Numbered from the stretch's first letter, positions 36,550 through 46,496 are shown. The stretch is 64,000 nucleotides of DNA from Pseudomonadota bacterium (GCA_021819245.1 JAKARI010000003.1:44805-108804); one strand, 5' to 3'. The notes: a model not told the origin generated them from the letters alone. Translations and numbers: made by a program.

Positions 36550-37523
36550 GGTGCTGGTGCGCCGGGATGGAGACAGGCGACCCGTACCCCTAAAGGTCCC
36601 ATGGTGGGCACGACGCGGCGGCAGTCGTCACGGACATCCGGGCAGCGCGGAGCAAATCGACAGCCCTCGATGCGGGTCTGCGGCCCGGGCGGTTGTCCCG
36701 GGATCTCGGCCAGGCGCCGGCCATCGGCGGGGACCGGCGGGATGGCGTCGCGTAAGGCGCGGCTGTAGGGGTGGCGCGGGGCTATGAAGAATGACGCGGC
36801 ATCGCCTTCCTCCACGGCGCGCCCGGCATAGAGGACCAGGATGCGGTCGGCGTAGCGGGCGGCAAGGCGCAGGTCATGGGTGATAAAGAGCACGGCGAGC
36901 CCCCGTTCCCGCTGAAGCCGCGTCAGGAGATCCATGATCTGGACCTGAATCAGGGTATCGAGTGCCGTCGTGGGCTCATCGGCGATGAGGAGTCCCGGGT
37001 CGCAGGCCAGGGCCAGGGCGATCATGACGCGCTGGCGCATGCCGCCGGAGAGTTGATGGGGGTAGCGGTCGGGGCCGGCCGCCAAGGCGCTAAGTCCCAC
37101 CTCGGTAAGCAGGGCGCGGGCGCGCCCGCGCGCCGCCTCCCGCGTCCCGCCCTTGTGCACGCGATAGGTCTCCACGATCTGCGCCTGCACGCCGAGGCTG
37201 GGACTTAAAGCCGTCAAGGGGTTCTGAAACACAAGCCCCATGTCGCGACCGCGCCGGGCGCGCAGCGCGCGCTCGGGAAGGGCGGTAAGCTCCGTGCCGC
37301 CTACGCGGATAGCGCCGGCCATGCGCCGGATTCCGGGGGGCAGCAACCCAAAGATCGCGGCTGCGGTCAGCGACTTGCCGGACCCCGACTCGCCGACGAA
37401 GGCCAACATCTCGCCTCGTCCTATGCGAAAGGATAGGTCTTCCACAAGCGGCTGCCGCGCATGCCCGGAGGCAAGACCCAGGGTCAGCCCGGACACCGCG
37501 AGCGCCGCCTCGCCGGCCGTCAT
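36546..37523 (-). CDS. Peptide ABC transporter ATP-binding protein (OppD/DppD type)
   Basis: A 325-residue ATPase. Walker [10 protein letters not shown], signature [15 protein letters not shown], Walker [13 protein letters not shown], and a cysteine-containing C-terminal block ([15 protein letters not shown]). ATG 37523 is chosen since upstream codons in the open frame are non-conserved and cross into the permease gene. It overlaps both neighbours by 4 nt, so translation is coupled. Confidence 0.92.
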   Translation of the reverse strand: MTAGEAALAVSGLTLGLASGHARQPLVEDLSFRIGRGEMLAFVGESGSGKSLTAAAIFGLLPPGIRRMAGAIRVGGTELTALPERALRARRGRDMGLVFQNPLTALSPSLGVQAQIVETYRVHKGGTREAARGRARALLTEVGLSALAAGPDRYPHQLSGGMRQRVMIALALACDPGLLIADEPTTALDTLIQVQIMDLLTRLQRERGLAVLFITHDLRLAARYADRILVLYAGRAVEEGDAASFFIAPRHPYSRALRDAIPPVPADGRRLAEIPGQPPGPQTRIEGCRFAPRCPDVRDDCRRVVPTMGPLGVRVACLHPGAPAP

Positions 37524-38413
37524 GCCTGCCCCTCCCCTTCCAGGCGCGCCAGCAGGCCCTGCCCGAGCATATTCATGGCCAGGATGGCGAGGAAGATGGC
37601 AAGTCCCGGGAAGGCGATGAGCCACCAGGGATCAATCACCGCCAGTTGCGCGCCGCTATTGAGAAGACCGCCCCAGGAGGCGTGCGGGGGTTCTATGCCA
37701 AGCCCGAGGAAGGTGAGTCCCGAGAGCCCCAGAATCATATCTGCCATGAGGAAGGTGGCGTTGACGATCACAAGCGGCAGCATGGCGCGCAGGATATGCA
37801 CGCGGGCGACATAGAGGCGCCCGGCCCCGAACTGGCGGGCGGCGCGCACATAATCGCGCTCGCGCGCGGCGCGCGCCTCGTTCCGAGCGAGCCGCGCGAT
37901 GCCGGGCCAGGCCACGAGCCCAAGCATCACGGCAAGGCTCGCCTCCCCAAGGGGCACGATGGCGGCAAAAAAGATGAGCAGAATGAGTGTCGGGATGGCG
38001 AGCAGGGCATCGAGCAGGCGCATGAGGATCTGATCGAGCCAGCCGGGTCCGAGCCCGGCGACAAGCCCATAGGCAAGCCCCGCAATAAGGCCAATCGCCG
38101 AGGCCACAAACGAGATCGCAAGCGTCGTCTGGCCGCCGCGCATAAGGCGCGCGAGGACGTTGCGCCCCAGGTCATCGGTCCCGAGCGGAAAGCGGGCCTG
38201 CGGGGCGGCCAGGATGTGGTGGGCGTGAATGGCGAGCGGATCGTGCGGATAGAGCAGGGGTCCTATCCAGGAAAAGGCCGCCAGCGCGAGAAACAGGAGA
38301 CCACCGGCCAGGTCCGCGCGCAGGGTGCCGAACGCCGCCTGCCAACGTCTCGCCCTCGGAAAGAGTCCGCGGGCAGGGGCGGCGGTCCTTGAGGCGGCGC
38401 GGTCGTCAGTCAT
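37520..38413 (-). CDS. Peptide ABC transporter permease (OppC/DppC type)
   Basis: A 297-residue inner-membrane permease with six hydrophobic segments. The N-terminal OppC_N helix is LLFLALAAFSWIGPLLYPHDP; HILAAPQARFPLGTDDLGRNVLARLMRG in pieces and the EAA loop (REARAARERDYVRAARQFGAG) are characteristic. Start ATG 38413 overlaps the upstream permease stop by 8 nt. Confidence 0.92.
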   Translation of the reverse strand: MTDDRAASRTAAPARGLFPRARRWQAAFGTLRADLAGGLLFLALAAFSWIGPLLYPHDPLAIHAHHILAAPQARFPLGTDDLGRNVLARLMRGGQTTLAISFVASAIGLIAGLAYGLVAGLGPGWLDQILMRLLDALLAIPTLILLIFFAAIVPLGEASLAVMLGLVAWPGIARLARNEARAARERDYVRAARQFGAGRLYVARVHILRAMLPLVIVNATFLMADMILGLSGLTFLGLGIEPPHASWGGLLNSGAQLAVIDPWWLIAFPGLAIFLAILAMNMLGQGLLARLEGEGQA

Positions 38414-39407
38414 AGCGCACGCGCACATCGAGTAGGGTGTTGATGAGATCGGCAGCGAGATTGCCGAGGATCGTCAGAATGCCGATCAAAAGAACGATGG
38501 CCGTGAGCGTGGGATAGTCCTGCTCCAGGGCCGAGCGCCACAAGAGCCATCCGAGCCCGGGGTAGTCGAAGACGCTTTCCGTCAACACCCCGCCCACAAA
38601 GAGCACCGGGATCATCATGCCGATGAGGGTGACGAGCGGACGCACGGCGTTGCGCAAGACGTGACGAAAGGCGATGCGAACCGGCCCAAGCCCGCGGGCC
38701 CGCGCGGCACGGACGTAATCCTTCCGGTATTCGTCACGCACCTGATGCCCGAAATAGCGCGAGAGTCCGGCAGCAAGGGGCAGCGCCAGGGTCACTGCCG
38801 GCAACGCTAGGTGACGCCAGAGGCTGGCAGACCAGACCGAGTGCGCGCCCTCACCCAGCCCGCCCGGGGGCAGCCAGGACAGATCGGCCGCGAACACCAG
38901 AATCAGCACGGTGCCCACGAAAAATGTGGGCAGGGAGTAGCCGACGATCTGCCAGGCGCCGATGGCGCGCCCCAGGCCGCGGCTGCGCGCGCCCTGCAAG
39001 AGGCCCAAGACGATGGCGAGCGCGATCGCAGCGGTCGCGGCCACCGCATCCAAGAGCAGGGTATTGTGGAGGTAGGAGCCGATCAGAGAGGCGACCGGCG
39101 CGTGCTGCGTAAAGGAATAGCCGAGGTCGCCCTGCAGCACATGGTCCCACCATGTGAGGTACTGGCGCCAGATCGGGTGATCCAAGCCCATCTGGCGGTT
39201 CAAGGCCGCCACCGCCGCCGGAGAGGCATGGACGCCCAGTATGCTGTAGGCCGGCCCCCCGGGGGTGGCGTAGATCAGGAAAAACACCAGCGTCACGAGC
39301 AGTACAAGCGACAGACACGAGCTGCCCAGCCGCTTGAGGAGGGCGGCCGCCAGGGGCCTGGCGCCCGTCTGCCGGGCCCTCTGAGGGGATGGTCCCGAAC
39401 GGTTCAC
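38406..39407 (-). CDS. Peptide ABC transporter permease (OppB/DppB type)
   Basis: A 333-residue permease. GTG 39407 is preferred because it overlaps the solute-binding protein stop as GTGA and leaves a normal short N-terminus before the first helix (SCLSLVLLVTLVFFLIYATPGGP). The EAA loop is DYVRAARARGLGPVRIAFRHVLRNA. Pairs with the OppC-type protein to form the channel. Confidence 0.92.
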   Translation of the reverse strand: MNRSGPSPQRARQTGARPLAAALLKRLGSSCLSLVLLVTLVFFLIYATPGGPAYSILGVHASPAAVAALNRQMGLDHPIWRQYLTWWDHVLQGDLGYSFTQHAPVASLIGSYLHNTLLLDAVAATAAIALAIVLGLLQGARSRGLGRAIGAWQIVGYSLPTFFVGTVLILVFAADLSWLPPGGLGEGAHSVWSASLWRHLALPAVTLALPLAAGLSRYFGHQVRDEYRKDYVRAARARGLGPVRIAFRHVLRNAVRPLVTLIGMMIPVLFVGGVLTESVFDYPGLGWLLWRSALEQDYPTLTAIVLLIGILTILGNLAADLINTLLDVRVRYD

Positions 39408-41068
39408 CGTGCGTGCCCTGCAATCCACAGATATTGGGGGCTGAAACCGCCGATCGGCGAGTAGGCGCGCTTGAGGCCGTGGATGTCTGCGCGCGCCTCT
39501 ATGACATGGCGCTGGCCCGGGAGTACCAGCACGGGCTGGGTCTTGATGAAGGCGTCCTCGTAGCGATAGATCGGGCCCTTGCCGGATGCGGCGGGAACGG
39601 CATTGAGCAGGGTGTCCATGCGCCGGCTGCAGTAGTGATAGAAGTTGTTGGCGCCATGGCAGCTGAAGATATTCCGCGCGCTCGGATAGACGCCCAATCC
39701 CCAGGCCAGAAAGATCGCATCCCATTTCGTGGCGTCCGGCCCCTGGGTCATGGCCACGATCTGGTTAAACGGCATCTCGCGCAGGCGCATGTCGATGCCG
39801 ATTCGTGCGAGCATGCTCTTGATGAGCTCCGGCCCGCGCACTTGGCCCGGGGGGAGGAGGGCCGTAAAGACCAGCCTGCGTCCGTCTTTCTCCCGGATGC
39901 CATGGGCGTTGAGGCGCCAGCCGGCGGCGCGCAGCAGGCGGCGTGCAAGCCCCGGATCGTAGGCACCGGTGCGCTCGAGGCGGCGCGCGAGCGGCGAGAG
40001 ATAGGTCGCCGGCCGCGGCGGTATGGGCCCGTAGTCGCGCACCCCCTGGCCATAGTACTGCACGCGGATGAGAAGGCCCTGGCGGATCGCATGCATCATG
40101 GCCGCGCGCACGCGCGCATCGTGCACGAAACGCATGCGCGGATTGGCGTAATCGAAGCCCAGGTAATTGAAGCCCCATACCGGGCCTACCGTACGCTCAC
40201 GGAAACCCTTGAGGGTATGGCGCCCGGGAAAGAGCTTGTGCGGGAGATCGGCGATCTGAATCTCGCCGGTCTTGAGTCCAAAGAAGATCGACTCCGGATC
40301 ATGCAAAAAGCGCATGACCAGGCGATGGAGGTAGGGGCGGTCGGGACCGCTGAAGTGATGGTTCGGCCCGAAGGTGACGCGGCGCCCGGGTGCGAAGGCA
40401 ACCAGCCGAAAGGGCCCGTCGACGATGCGAAAGAAGCGCGGATCGGCGAGATGATCATAGAGGCCCGTGATCGATACCCGCGCCCAGGCGGCGGGCAGGG
40501 GCGTGAGCAGCGTCAGCCCGTTTAGCATGAACCAGCGCGGGTTGACGGATTTTTTTAGGGTGATGCGCAGGCGGTATGGACCCATGACCTGAAAAGAGGC
40601 CACGTTCGTGGGGATGCCGCCTACCCCGTAATTGGCAAATTGCGGCCCCAGGCGCTCGATCATGCGGTAGGTATAGGCGACATCGGCGGTCGTCACCGGG
40701 GTCCCGTCGGACCATCGCCAATGGCGCCAGAGTGTGATGGTATAAGTCTTATGGTTGGGGCTCACCCTGATGCGCCGCGCGATGCTCAAGGTCTTGTTGA
40801 TCCGGAATCGTCGGGTCACCCATAGGAGCGGTTGATAGAGCAGGCTCGCCGCCTGCTGATCGAAGGCCGACGAGACGAGCAGCGGGTTAAAGCCGTTCAC
40901 CGCGGCCGGCGGCGACAGACCCACGCCCGGCACGGTCACGATCGTCCCCCCGAAACGCGGCCGCAGGCCGTTTGCATGGGCCGCGGCCGCGATCCCCGCA
41001 AGGACGCATAAGCCGCCACCAATCAGGGCACGCGCGATCACGCGCGTCTTTTTGCGCCACAAGGCCAT
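39404..41068 (-). CDS. Extracellular solute-binding protein, family 5
   Basis: A 554-residue periplasmic binding protein and first gene of the transporter operon. It has a Sec signal peptide (KKTRVIARALIGGGLCVLAGIAAAAHA) and the SBP_bac_5 core with WRWSDGTPVTTADVAYTYRMI, GPFRLVAF and YGQGVRDYGPIPP. No lipobox cysteine follows the signal, so it is soluble in the periplasm. Ligand is probably a peptide; heme, nickel or sugar binding by this superfamily cannot be excluded. A GGTGAGG site lies before ATG 41068. Confidence 0.92.
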   Translation of the reverse strand: MALWRKKTRVIARALIGGGLCVLAGIAAAAHANGLRPRFGGTIVTVPGVGLSPPAAVNGFNPLLVSSAFDQQAASLLYQPLLWVTRRFRINKTLSIARRIRVSPNHKTYTITLWRHWRWSDGTPVTTADVAYTYRMIERLGPQFANYGVGGIPTNVASFQVMGPYRLRITLKKSVNPRWFMLNGLTLLTPLPAAWARVSITGLYDHLADPRFFRIVDGPFRLVAFAPGRRVTFGPNHHFSGPDRPYLHRLVMRFLHDPESIFFGLKTGEIQIADLPHKLFPGRHTLKGFRERTVGPVWGFNYLGFDYANPRMRFVHDARVRAAMMHAIRQGLLIRVQYYGQGVRDYGPIPPRPATYLSPLARRLERTGAYDPGLARRLLRAAGWRLNAHGIREKDGRRLVFTALLPPGQVRGPELIKSMLARIGIDMRLREMPFNQIVAMTQGPDATKWDAIFLAWGLGVYPSARNIFSCHGANNFYHYCSRRMDTLLNAVPAASGKGPIYRYEDAFIKTQPVLVLPGQRHVIEARADIHGLKRAYSPIGGFSPQYLWIAGHAR

Positions 41069-41539
41069 ACCTCACCTGCCCAGGAGTCCGGGGGACATGA
41101 TGCCAAAGACGCGCCCTCGGCGCGACCGCCGATGCCAGGTCCGTGATGGCGGCGCCATAGTACGGGACCGCCTGCGGCGCCGGCGTGCCGGGTGCGAGCG
41201 GGTCGCGGGCGCATGTCCCGATGCGTCCTCAAACGCAAAGATCGGGGCTCCTGCCACGCGGGCCGTCATGTCTCCCCGATCACGCACAAGGCGCCTGAAG
41301 GAGTCGCGCGAGCGCCCCGGGGCCTTGCCTTCTCGCGCGCCCGCCGTCGTCACGAGGGTATGTACCGTTCAGCGGGCATGCCCGCCGGATGCAATACCCC
41401 CCATCAGCCCTTGCGACCGAGGTTTATCGCAACGGGCCCGGTTTATGCGAGCACGCGACGATCATGATGGGGACCTTAAAACATAGGCCCCACGAACGAC
41501 CACGCGGCACGCGCGATCGGCGTGCGGTGCGCTGCGAGG
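41069..41539. other. Intergenic region upstream of the peptide transporter operon
   Basis: No gene recognised in 471 bp; open frames present are arginine-rich shadows of GC-rich DNA. It should hold the operon promoter and the 3' end of the PsiE-family gene's transcript. Confidence 0.4.
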
Positions 41540-42061
41540 CTAGCGGCGGGAGGAGTGGGGGCGGGGCGAGAATCGGGTCGCCAACACCCGTGTCCCTCCC
41601 AGTATCGCAAGCAACACCCCCAGGGCGAGGAGGTCCTGCCAGTTCAACTGCCGGGCGTAGAGCCCTATGAATACCTCACGCAGGACGAACACGAAGCCGA
41701 CCTCCGCCAGGACATGGAGGCGGATGCGGTGGAACTCCAGGTAATCCGTGAAGCTGCGAAATAGCTCAATCAGGATGAAGACCGACAGGACATCCGACAC
41801 TAGGTGCTGGCCGGTGGCCTTTATGAGGTCGTGAGAGGCCAGTGTCCCCAGGCTGTGCACGGATGCCGACAGGAGTTTGATGGCCGCCACATAGTCGAAG
41901 ACGAGGCCCGCGATCGCCCCGAGCAGGGTGGCGAGCATGATAAAGATCAGGACTATGATCATGCCGTCTAGGAGCCGCCCCTGAAGGTAGATCACGCGCT
42001 GGCGCAGGGACGAGGGTGGGGCGCTGCGGGCGTCGCCCGCCGGGTTTGGGTCTCTTGTCAT
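41540..42061 (-). CDS. PsiE-family membrane protein
   Basis: A 173-residue protein of the phosphate-starvation-inducible PsiE family. It has four hydrophobic segments: GMIIVLIFIMLATLLGAIAGLVF, a central VLSVFILIELFRSFTDYLEFHRI, VGFVFVLREVFIGLY and DLLALGVLLAILGGTRVL. The ELFRS...Y block is conserved. The function of PsiE is not established; in E. coli it is under PhoB and Crp control. ATG 42061 is selected; the frame stays open to 42127 with no support. Confidence 0.85.
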   Translation of the reverse strand: MTRDPNPAGDARSAPPSSLRQRVIYLQGRLLDGMIIVLIFIMLATLLGAIAGLVFDYVAAIKLLSASVHSLGTLASHDLIKATGQHLVSDVLSVFILIELFRSFTDYLEFHRIRLHVLAEVGFVFVLREVFIGLYARQLNWQDLLALGVLLAILGGTRVLATRFSPRPHSSRR

Positions 42062-42478
42062 GGGCACGCCATCTACCGTGTTTTGCCGTCCTTGCGTGTG
42101 CGCTCGAGGTCCTGCCCGTGACCTCACGGTCCCAACCCCCGGCTTTTGCGTAAGTCTAGCATGTCCCGCCGATCACACGACTCCGCGAGATAGCGCGGGG
42201 CCCAACCCCAACGCATCGCCATGATCGTGTCATGAAGAGGGAATTTACGGACACATAGAGGCTGCGGGCGGAGTCGCTGGCCTTAAGGCCGCGCGCTCGC
42301 AGTGCCACGTACAAGGCCCGCTACAATCCGCGCGATCTTTTTGAGGCGCCTGAAACGGTATGCGCCCTCACGGGCACGCCGCACTCACCCCGCACCCGCC
42401 ATCGCCACCGCACCGTGCCCTGGTAGGCCGCGCACGGGTGCCTTGCGCGTTCATAAGGGTGTCCCGCGCCCTCTTCAC
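42062..42478. other. Intergenic region between PsiE-family and HiPIP genes
   Basis: No gene or clear regulatory structure was seen in these 417 bp. It contains the presumed promoter of the PsiE-family gene. Confidence 0.35.
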
Positions 42479-42805
42479 CTAGCTCGGTTGATAGAGGAGG
42501 CAGTAGCCCCGGGGGCTTACGCGCCCCTGGACCACCTGGCAGAGTCCCGGGCGCATCATCCCCGGACCCATGGCGCCACCCATCATGCCATGCCCGGCCT
42601 TGCCTCCCGCAGGGATAAAGTGCACACACGTGCCGCACATCTTGCCGCCGCTAGGCTGGTCCTGGTAGTGGGCAATCGCCTTCGTGACCTTGATGGGTGC
42701 GGCCTGGGCGGTGCGCTTGAGAAACGGCAATACCGCGACCCCCGAAGCCACTGCTGCCACGGTCTTAAGCCAACGCCGGCGAGAAAGTTTGGATGACGTA
42801 CTCAT
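42479..42805 (-). CDS. High-potential iron-sulfur protein (HiPIP) with Tat signal
   Basis: A 108-residue precursor. The twin-arginine motif SRRRWLK (residues 8-14) and a hydrophobic stretch ending AQAAP target the folded protein to the periplasm. Four cysteines at 57, 60, 89 and 102 would bind one 4Fe-4S cluster. The first pair (CGTC) and the last spacing are normal, but C60-C89 is longer than the usual 14-16 residues owing to a Gly/Met-rich insert (HGMMGGAMGPGMM, about 72-84). HiPIPs carry electrons between cytochromes; Iro of iron oxidisers belongs here. GGAGG precedes ATG 42805. Confidence 0.9.
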   Translation of the reverse strand: MSTSSKLSRRRWLKTVAAVASGVAVLPFLKRTAQAAPIKVTKAIAHYQDQPSGGKMCGTCVHFIPAGGKAGHGMMGGAMGPGMMRPGLCQVVQGRVSPRGYCLLYQPS

Positions 42806-43055
42806 CTGAAGGAGCCTCCAACCTGATAAGGGTCCAAGTCCCGTAACCATCCTACGCCGCCCGCGCTCATGTTGCCAACGACGATGACAAGGACATGCCC
42901 CGACAGGTTGCCGGGCCTGCTTGCGCCGATCTTAATGGGTGCTTCTACCGGTTAGTTGACGGGGACCCAGGCGGGGATTGCAGCGCCGCTGGCCGTGCTT
43001 TTCCATGGAAACGGCCCTTTTGGCGATCACGCCGATGGGCTATACTCAAAAGCTT

Positions 43056-43853
43056 ATGGGCATCCTTTTCTGGCGCGCGCCGCGCATCCCGGTCCTGCCG
43101 TTTCGCGGTATCATCGCGCCCCGGCCATATGCCATCAGCCTCGCTGCTTATAGCGAGCCGATCGAGCGGGCCATGGCCCTGGCGCGGGGCCGCAAGCGCC
43201 TTATTCTTTCGATCGAGAGCCCAGGCGGGTCCCCGGTCCAGTCGGACCTCGTGGCAAGCTTCATTCGCGAGCGCGCGCGGGAGAATGACGTCAAGGTATT
43301 GGCGGTGATCGGTGACGTGGGGGCATCCGGCGGATACTGGATCGCGTGCGCGGCCGACGAGATCTATGCAAACCGCATGAGTATCGTGGGCTCGATCGGC
43401 GTAATCGGCGGGGGCTTCGGATTCGCGGAATTCATCGCCCGTCATGGCATCGAGCGGCGCATCTATACGGCGGGCGAGCACAAGTCACGCCTCGATCCGT
43501 TTCGTCCGGAGCAGGCCGACGATCTGCTCTTTACGAAGGAGCTCCTGCAAGACATGCATGCCGAGTTCAAGGATTGGGTACGCAGCCGCCGGGGGGCCCG
43601 GTTGATAGGCTCCGAGTCCCAGATATTCGACGGTTCCTACATGCTCGGCAGCAAGGGCAAGGACCTGGGCCTTATCGACGGGTTCGCGAGCGTCGATTCA
43701 TTGGTGCGCGAGATCGGCGGCAAGCGCGCACAGCCCCAGCTGATCGAACCCAAACGCGCCCGGGGCCTCATGCGCCTCATGGGCCGCAGCGCCCTCGAGG
43801 CCGCCTGGGATATCACCGAGGATCGCATGGCCGGCCCCCGGCTGCGCCTCTAG
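43056..43853 (+). CDS. S49-family peptidase (SohB/SppA-like)
   Basis: A 265-residue Clp-fold serine peptidase. GDVGASGGYWIACAADEIYA carries the nucleophile serine (ASGG) and GEHKSRLDPF the general-base lysine, the Ser-Lys dyad of signal-peptide peptidases. SIESPGGSP forms the oxyanion strand. No clear transmembrane anchor is present, so it may be cytoplasmic or peripheral. Start is uncertain: ATG 43056 gives a typical MGILFWRAPRIPVLPFRG beginning; ATG 43035 is the alternative. Confidence 0.85.
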   Translation: MGILFWRAPRIPVLPFRGIIAPRPYAISLAAYSEPIERAMALARGRKRLILSIESPGGSPVQSDLVASFIRERARENDVKVLAVIGDVGASGGYWIACAADEIYANRMSIVGSIGVIGGGFGFAEFIARHGIERRIYTAGEHKSRLDPFRPEQADDLLFTKELLQDMHAEFKDWVRSRRGARLIGSESQIFDGSYMLGSKGKDLGLIDGFASVDSLVREIGGKRAQPQLIEPKRARGLMRLMGRSALEAAWDITEDRMAGPRLRL

Positions 43854-44537
43854 GGTAAGCCATTACCCTTGGGATCCCGCGGGGGGCCGCCGGGTGGCGT
43901 TGTGTGTGTCACTTCGCGCAAGCCGCCGCCCCATGTTCCGACAATTGATAATCACCGCCACGGCGCTTACCGGCCGCGAACGCCGCGTATCGAGACGCGC
44001 GGGCGTCTGCCTGACTTAGGGGGCAACAAAGCCGAGGTCCCAGGCCGGACGGTCTCGCGGCCGGCATCAACCAGAGGTGAAGGGGTGATCATCTCGCGGA
44101 TCGGGTCGATAGGCGGCTGCAGGGGGCCTATAAGGGCGGGCCTTGCTGAGACGCGATAATCCTCGGGTCGGCCGTGTCATCTGACGTGTTGCGTCGGTTC
44201 GTGACGGGGGGCTGTAGGCTCGTTCGGGCAAGTTGCCGCTGGGCGTCACATCGCGGCTAGGGTTCGCGTGGCGCTAGAGGGGTCTGCCCCACCGTTTGTC
44301 GGGCGAATAGGCCAGCTGCCTTTATCCCCCCTTATCCCTCAAATACTTACGGCGGGAGACTCGCCGCGCCCATCTGGCATGGCAGCGCTTCGTACGAACC
44401 CTGCGAAGCGTCATTCGCACTGGTATTAAAATATCTATTAAAAACATGTAGTGACAATATTCATGCTGCCTATTTCTTATACAAGATTGCAATTTGCTCC
44501 CCTTATTGCGTACCGGAATCCTCATCGAGGAGATGCC
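43854..44537. other. Intergenic region upstream of the integrase remnant
   Basis: No coding signal in about 680 bp. Contains the first copy of an imperfect direct repeat (44291-44345) and, just before the integrase start, an AT-rich stretch (44425-44500) that could hold its promoter. Confidence 0.4.
44291..44345 (+). repeat. Imperfect direct repeat flanking the integrase remnant, copy 1
   Basis: Contains ACCGTTTGTCGGGCGAAT and, 25-30 nt later, CCCTTATCCCTCAA. Both blocks recur in the same order and direction at 45592-45655 with single mismatches. Candidate remains of attachment sites. Confidence 0.5.
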
Positions 44538-45536
44538 ATGGCATCCATCCGCAAGCGCGGTGACCGGCAATGGGAGGCCCGTATTTGCAAGCGCGGACCC
44601 CGTCGAGTCAAAGACTTTCGAGACCAAGGCGCGCGCGGAGGCCTGGGCCCGCCAGGCTGAATCCGAGATGGACCGGGGGGCGTTCGTGTCGCGCGCCGAG
44701 GCCGAGAGCGCGATGCCAAGCGAGGCCTTACGCCGGTACGAGTCGGAAGTGACGGCCACCAAGCGCGGTCATAGGTCGGAGCATTGCGCCCTTCGGTCGT
44801 GGTCCAGGGATTCTATAAATGCCTGCTCGTTGGCGCAGATTCGCAGCCAGGATCTGGCCACGATTCGTGACCGCTGGGTAAAGCACGATTTCAAGGCCGG
44901 GACCATCGTGCGTCGTTTCGCCATCCTCTCGCGCGTTTCCACCGTGGCGCGCCGAGAGTGGGGCATGGGGTTGCTCGAAAACCCGGTCCGCGATGTGCGT
45001 ATGCCGCGTGTGGATCATGCCCGCGACCGCCGTCTCCAGGGCAATGAACAGGCCCGCCTTTTGGCGGCTGCGGCGGATTCGGCGGGCAACATTGGCCCGC
45101 TCATCATCTGGGCGATCGAGACCGGGATGCGGCGGGGTGAGATCGCGGGCATGCGCTGGGCGCATGTGGACAGTAAAGGGCGTGTCCTTCTGATCCCCAT
45201 CACCAAGACCGGCAACCCTCCGGATACCACTGTCCGCGAAGACCTTGGCTGTCCTGGATAGCCGGTCGCGGCCGCCAAGTGAGCGCGCATGACCGTCCAC
45301 AGGGGCAGTCTGGAACCTGCGCGCCGGCACCATAACCCAAGTCTTTGTGCGCGTCCGCCCAAGCTGGCATCAAGGGGTTGCGGTACCATGACCTTCGCCA
45401 TGAGGCCACATCGCGGTTTTTTGAGAAGGGCCTAAACCCTAGGGAGGCCGCCGCCATCACCGGCCATAAATCCCTTCAGCACCTCAAGCGATATACCCAT
45501 TTACGGCCAGAGGACCTCGCTGCGCGTCTCGACTGA
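44538..45536 (+). pseudogene. Decayed phage-type tyrosine recombinase
   Basis: ATG 44538 starts MASIRKRGDRQWEARICKRG, then the frame shifts near 44600 to SKTFETKARAEAWARQAESEMDRG, a typical Arm/SAM-like N-terminal region. The main frame carries ETGMRRGEIAGMRW with the first catalytic arginine. Near 45220 a second shift leads to RIPLSAKTLAVLDS and a stop. The last part, LRYHDLRHEATSRFFEKGLN ... ITGHKS ... KRYTH, holds HxxR, His and the tyrosine nucleophile in yet another alignment. At least three lesions, so inactive. Flanked by imperfect direct repeats. Confidence 0.85.
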
Positions 45537-45591
45537 CGCTCTACGTCACCTTGCGGCCCAGATTCCGCAGCCCGAAATGAGGCCCCATTCA

Positions 45592-45655
45592 ACCGTTTGT
45601 CGGGAGAATCCTACAGCTTGTTTTTGGGGCCACCCAGGAAACCCTTATCCCTGAA
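45592..45655 (+). repeat. Imperfect direct repeat flanking the integrase remnant, copy 2
   Basis: ACCGTTTGTCGGGAGAAT at 45592-45609 and CCCTTATCCCTGAA near 45642-45655 repeat the blocks upstream of the integrase remnant (44291-44345), with one mismatch each and a spacer longer by about 12 nt. Confidence 0.5.
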
Positions 45656-45702
45656 TGCCTTGGACGAAGGGGTTAGTCTCGGGTCCTTTCCTCTATCTCG
45701 TC

Positions 45703-45718
45703 TGGCGTAAATCTTGCA
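45703..45718 (+). promoter_or_regulatory. Sigma-54 promoter before the first pilin gene
   Basis: TGGC-7 nt-TTGCA (TGGCGTAAATCTTGCA) matches the -24/-12 consensus of RpoN promoters with exact spacing, about 60 bp before the pilin start. Major type IV pilin genes are commonly driven by sigma-54 with PilR. Confidence 0.65.
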
Positions 45719-45777
45719 CCTTCTATGCCAAGTGCCGTTCATGGTGAACCGGTGCTCTTTTGAGATGCGAGGAGTCT

Positions 45778-46473
45778 ATGGCCATGCGTAAACATAACCC
45801 GGTAGTGGCTGGCATTCAGGCCGGCTTTACCTTGATCGAGTTGATGGTCGTGATCGCCATCATCGGCATCTTGGCGGCCATCGCCATCCCCCAGTATGAG
45901 AAGTACATCGTGACCTCCAAGGCCCAGGACGTGGCGCAGAACTTCCACGCGGCCATCACCGCCGCGACGTCTGCCGTATCCGCCGCCCAGGCCGGGCAGT
46001 CCACACTGATCGCGGCGACCGAGACGCAGGGTGCCGCCGCCACGCCGCTTACCCCCAGCGCGACCGTCGACACGCCGGTCTTGAGCTACTTGGCCGGTGA
46101 TCCGGCGGCAAGCGGCACGACGGGCGCCTCGCCGATCAACTTTGCCTATATCGGCACCTCGGGCACGACCCCTGCTACACCCACGTACTGCGGCGAGGTC
46201 GATGTCGTCGGTGAGACACCGCCCACGGGCATGAACACCGGTGCTTGGGTCGAGGCCGGCATTACCCAGCCGATCTTCATAACGGTCGGCGCGGGCACGA
46301 TCTGCACCGCCAACGCCACGCTGGGTCAGGATATCGTGAATTCCGTGGTCGGCGACGGTTCGACCTCCGCCGTGGCCGGGACGGACTCGGCCGGCAATAC
46401 GGTTCCGGCTTGTCTGGACACCGCGGGCTTCTGCCAGACCAACGTCGGCCCGAACGGTTCGGTCACGCCGTAA
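45778..46473 (+). CDS. Type IV pilin-like protein (PilA paralogue 1)
   Basis: A 231-residue prepilin. The short positively charged leader ends in G before FTLIELMVVIAIIGILAAIAIPQYEKYI, the type III signal cut by PilD, with Glu5 of the mature protein present. The globular part is Thr/Ala/Gly-rich and has four cysteines (YCGEVD, TICTAN, ACLDTAGFC) suited to two disulfides. At about 230 residues it is larger than typical type IVa pilins. GAGGAG lies upstream of ATG 45778; ATG 45784 is an alternative. A strong terminator follows, and a paralogue lies 1.3 kb downstream. Confidence 0.9.
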   Translation: MAMRKHNPVVAGIQAGFTLIELMVVIAIIGILAAIAIPQYEKYIVTSKAQDVAQNFHAAITAATSAVSAAQAGQSTLIAATETQGAAATPLTPSATVDTPVLSYLAGDPAASGTTGASPINFAYIGTSGTTPATPTYCGEVDVVGETPPTGMNTGAWVEAGITQPIFITVGAGTICTANATLGQDIVNSVVGDGSTSAVAGTDSAGNTVPACLDTAGFCQTNVGPNGSVTP

Positions 46474-46496
46474 GGGTATCTTGTCATGATGTGCGA

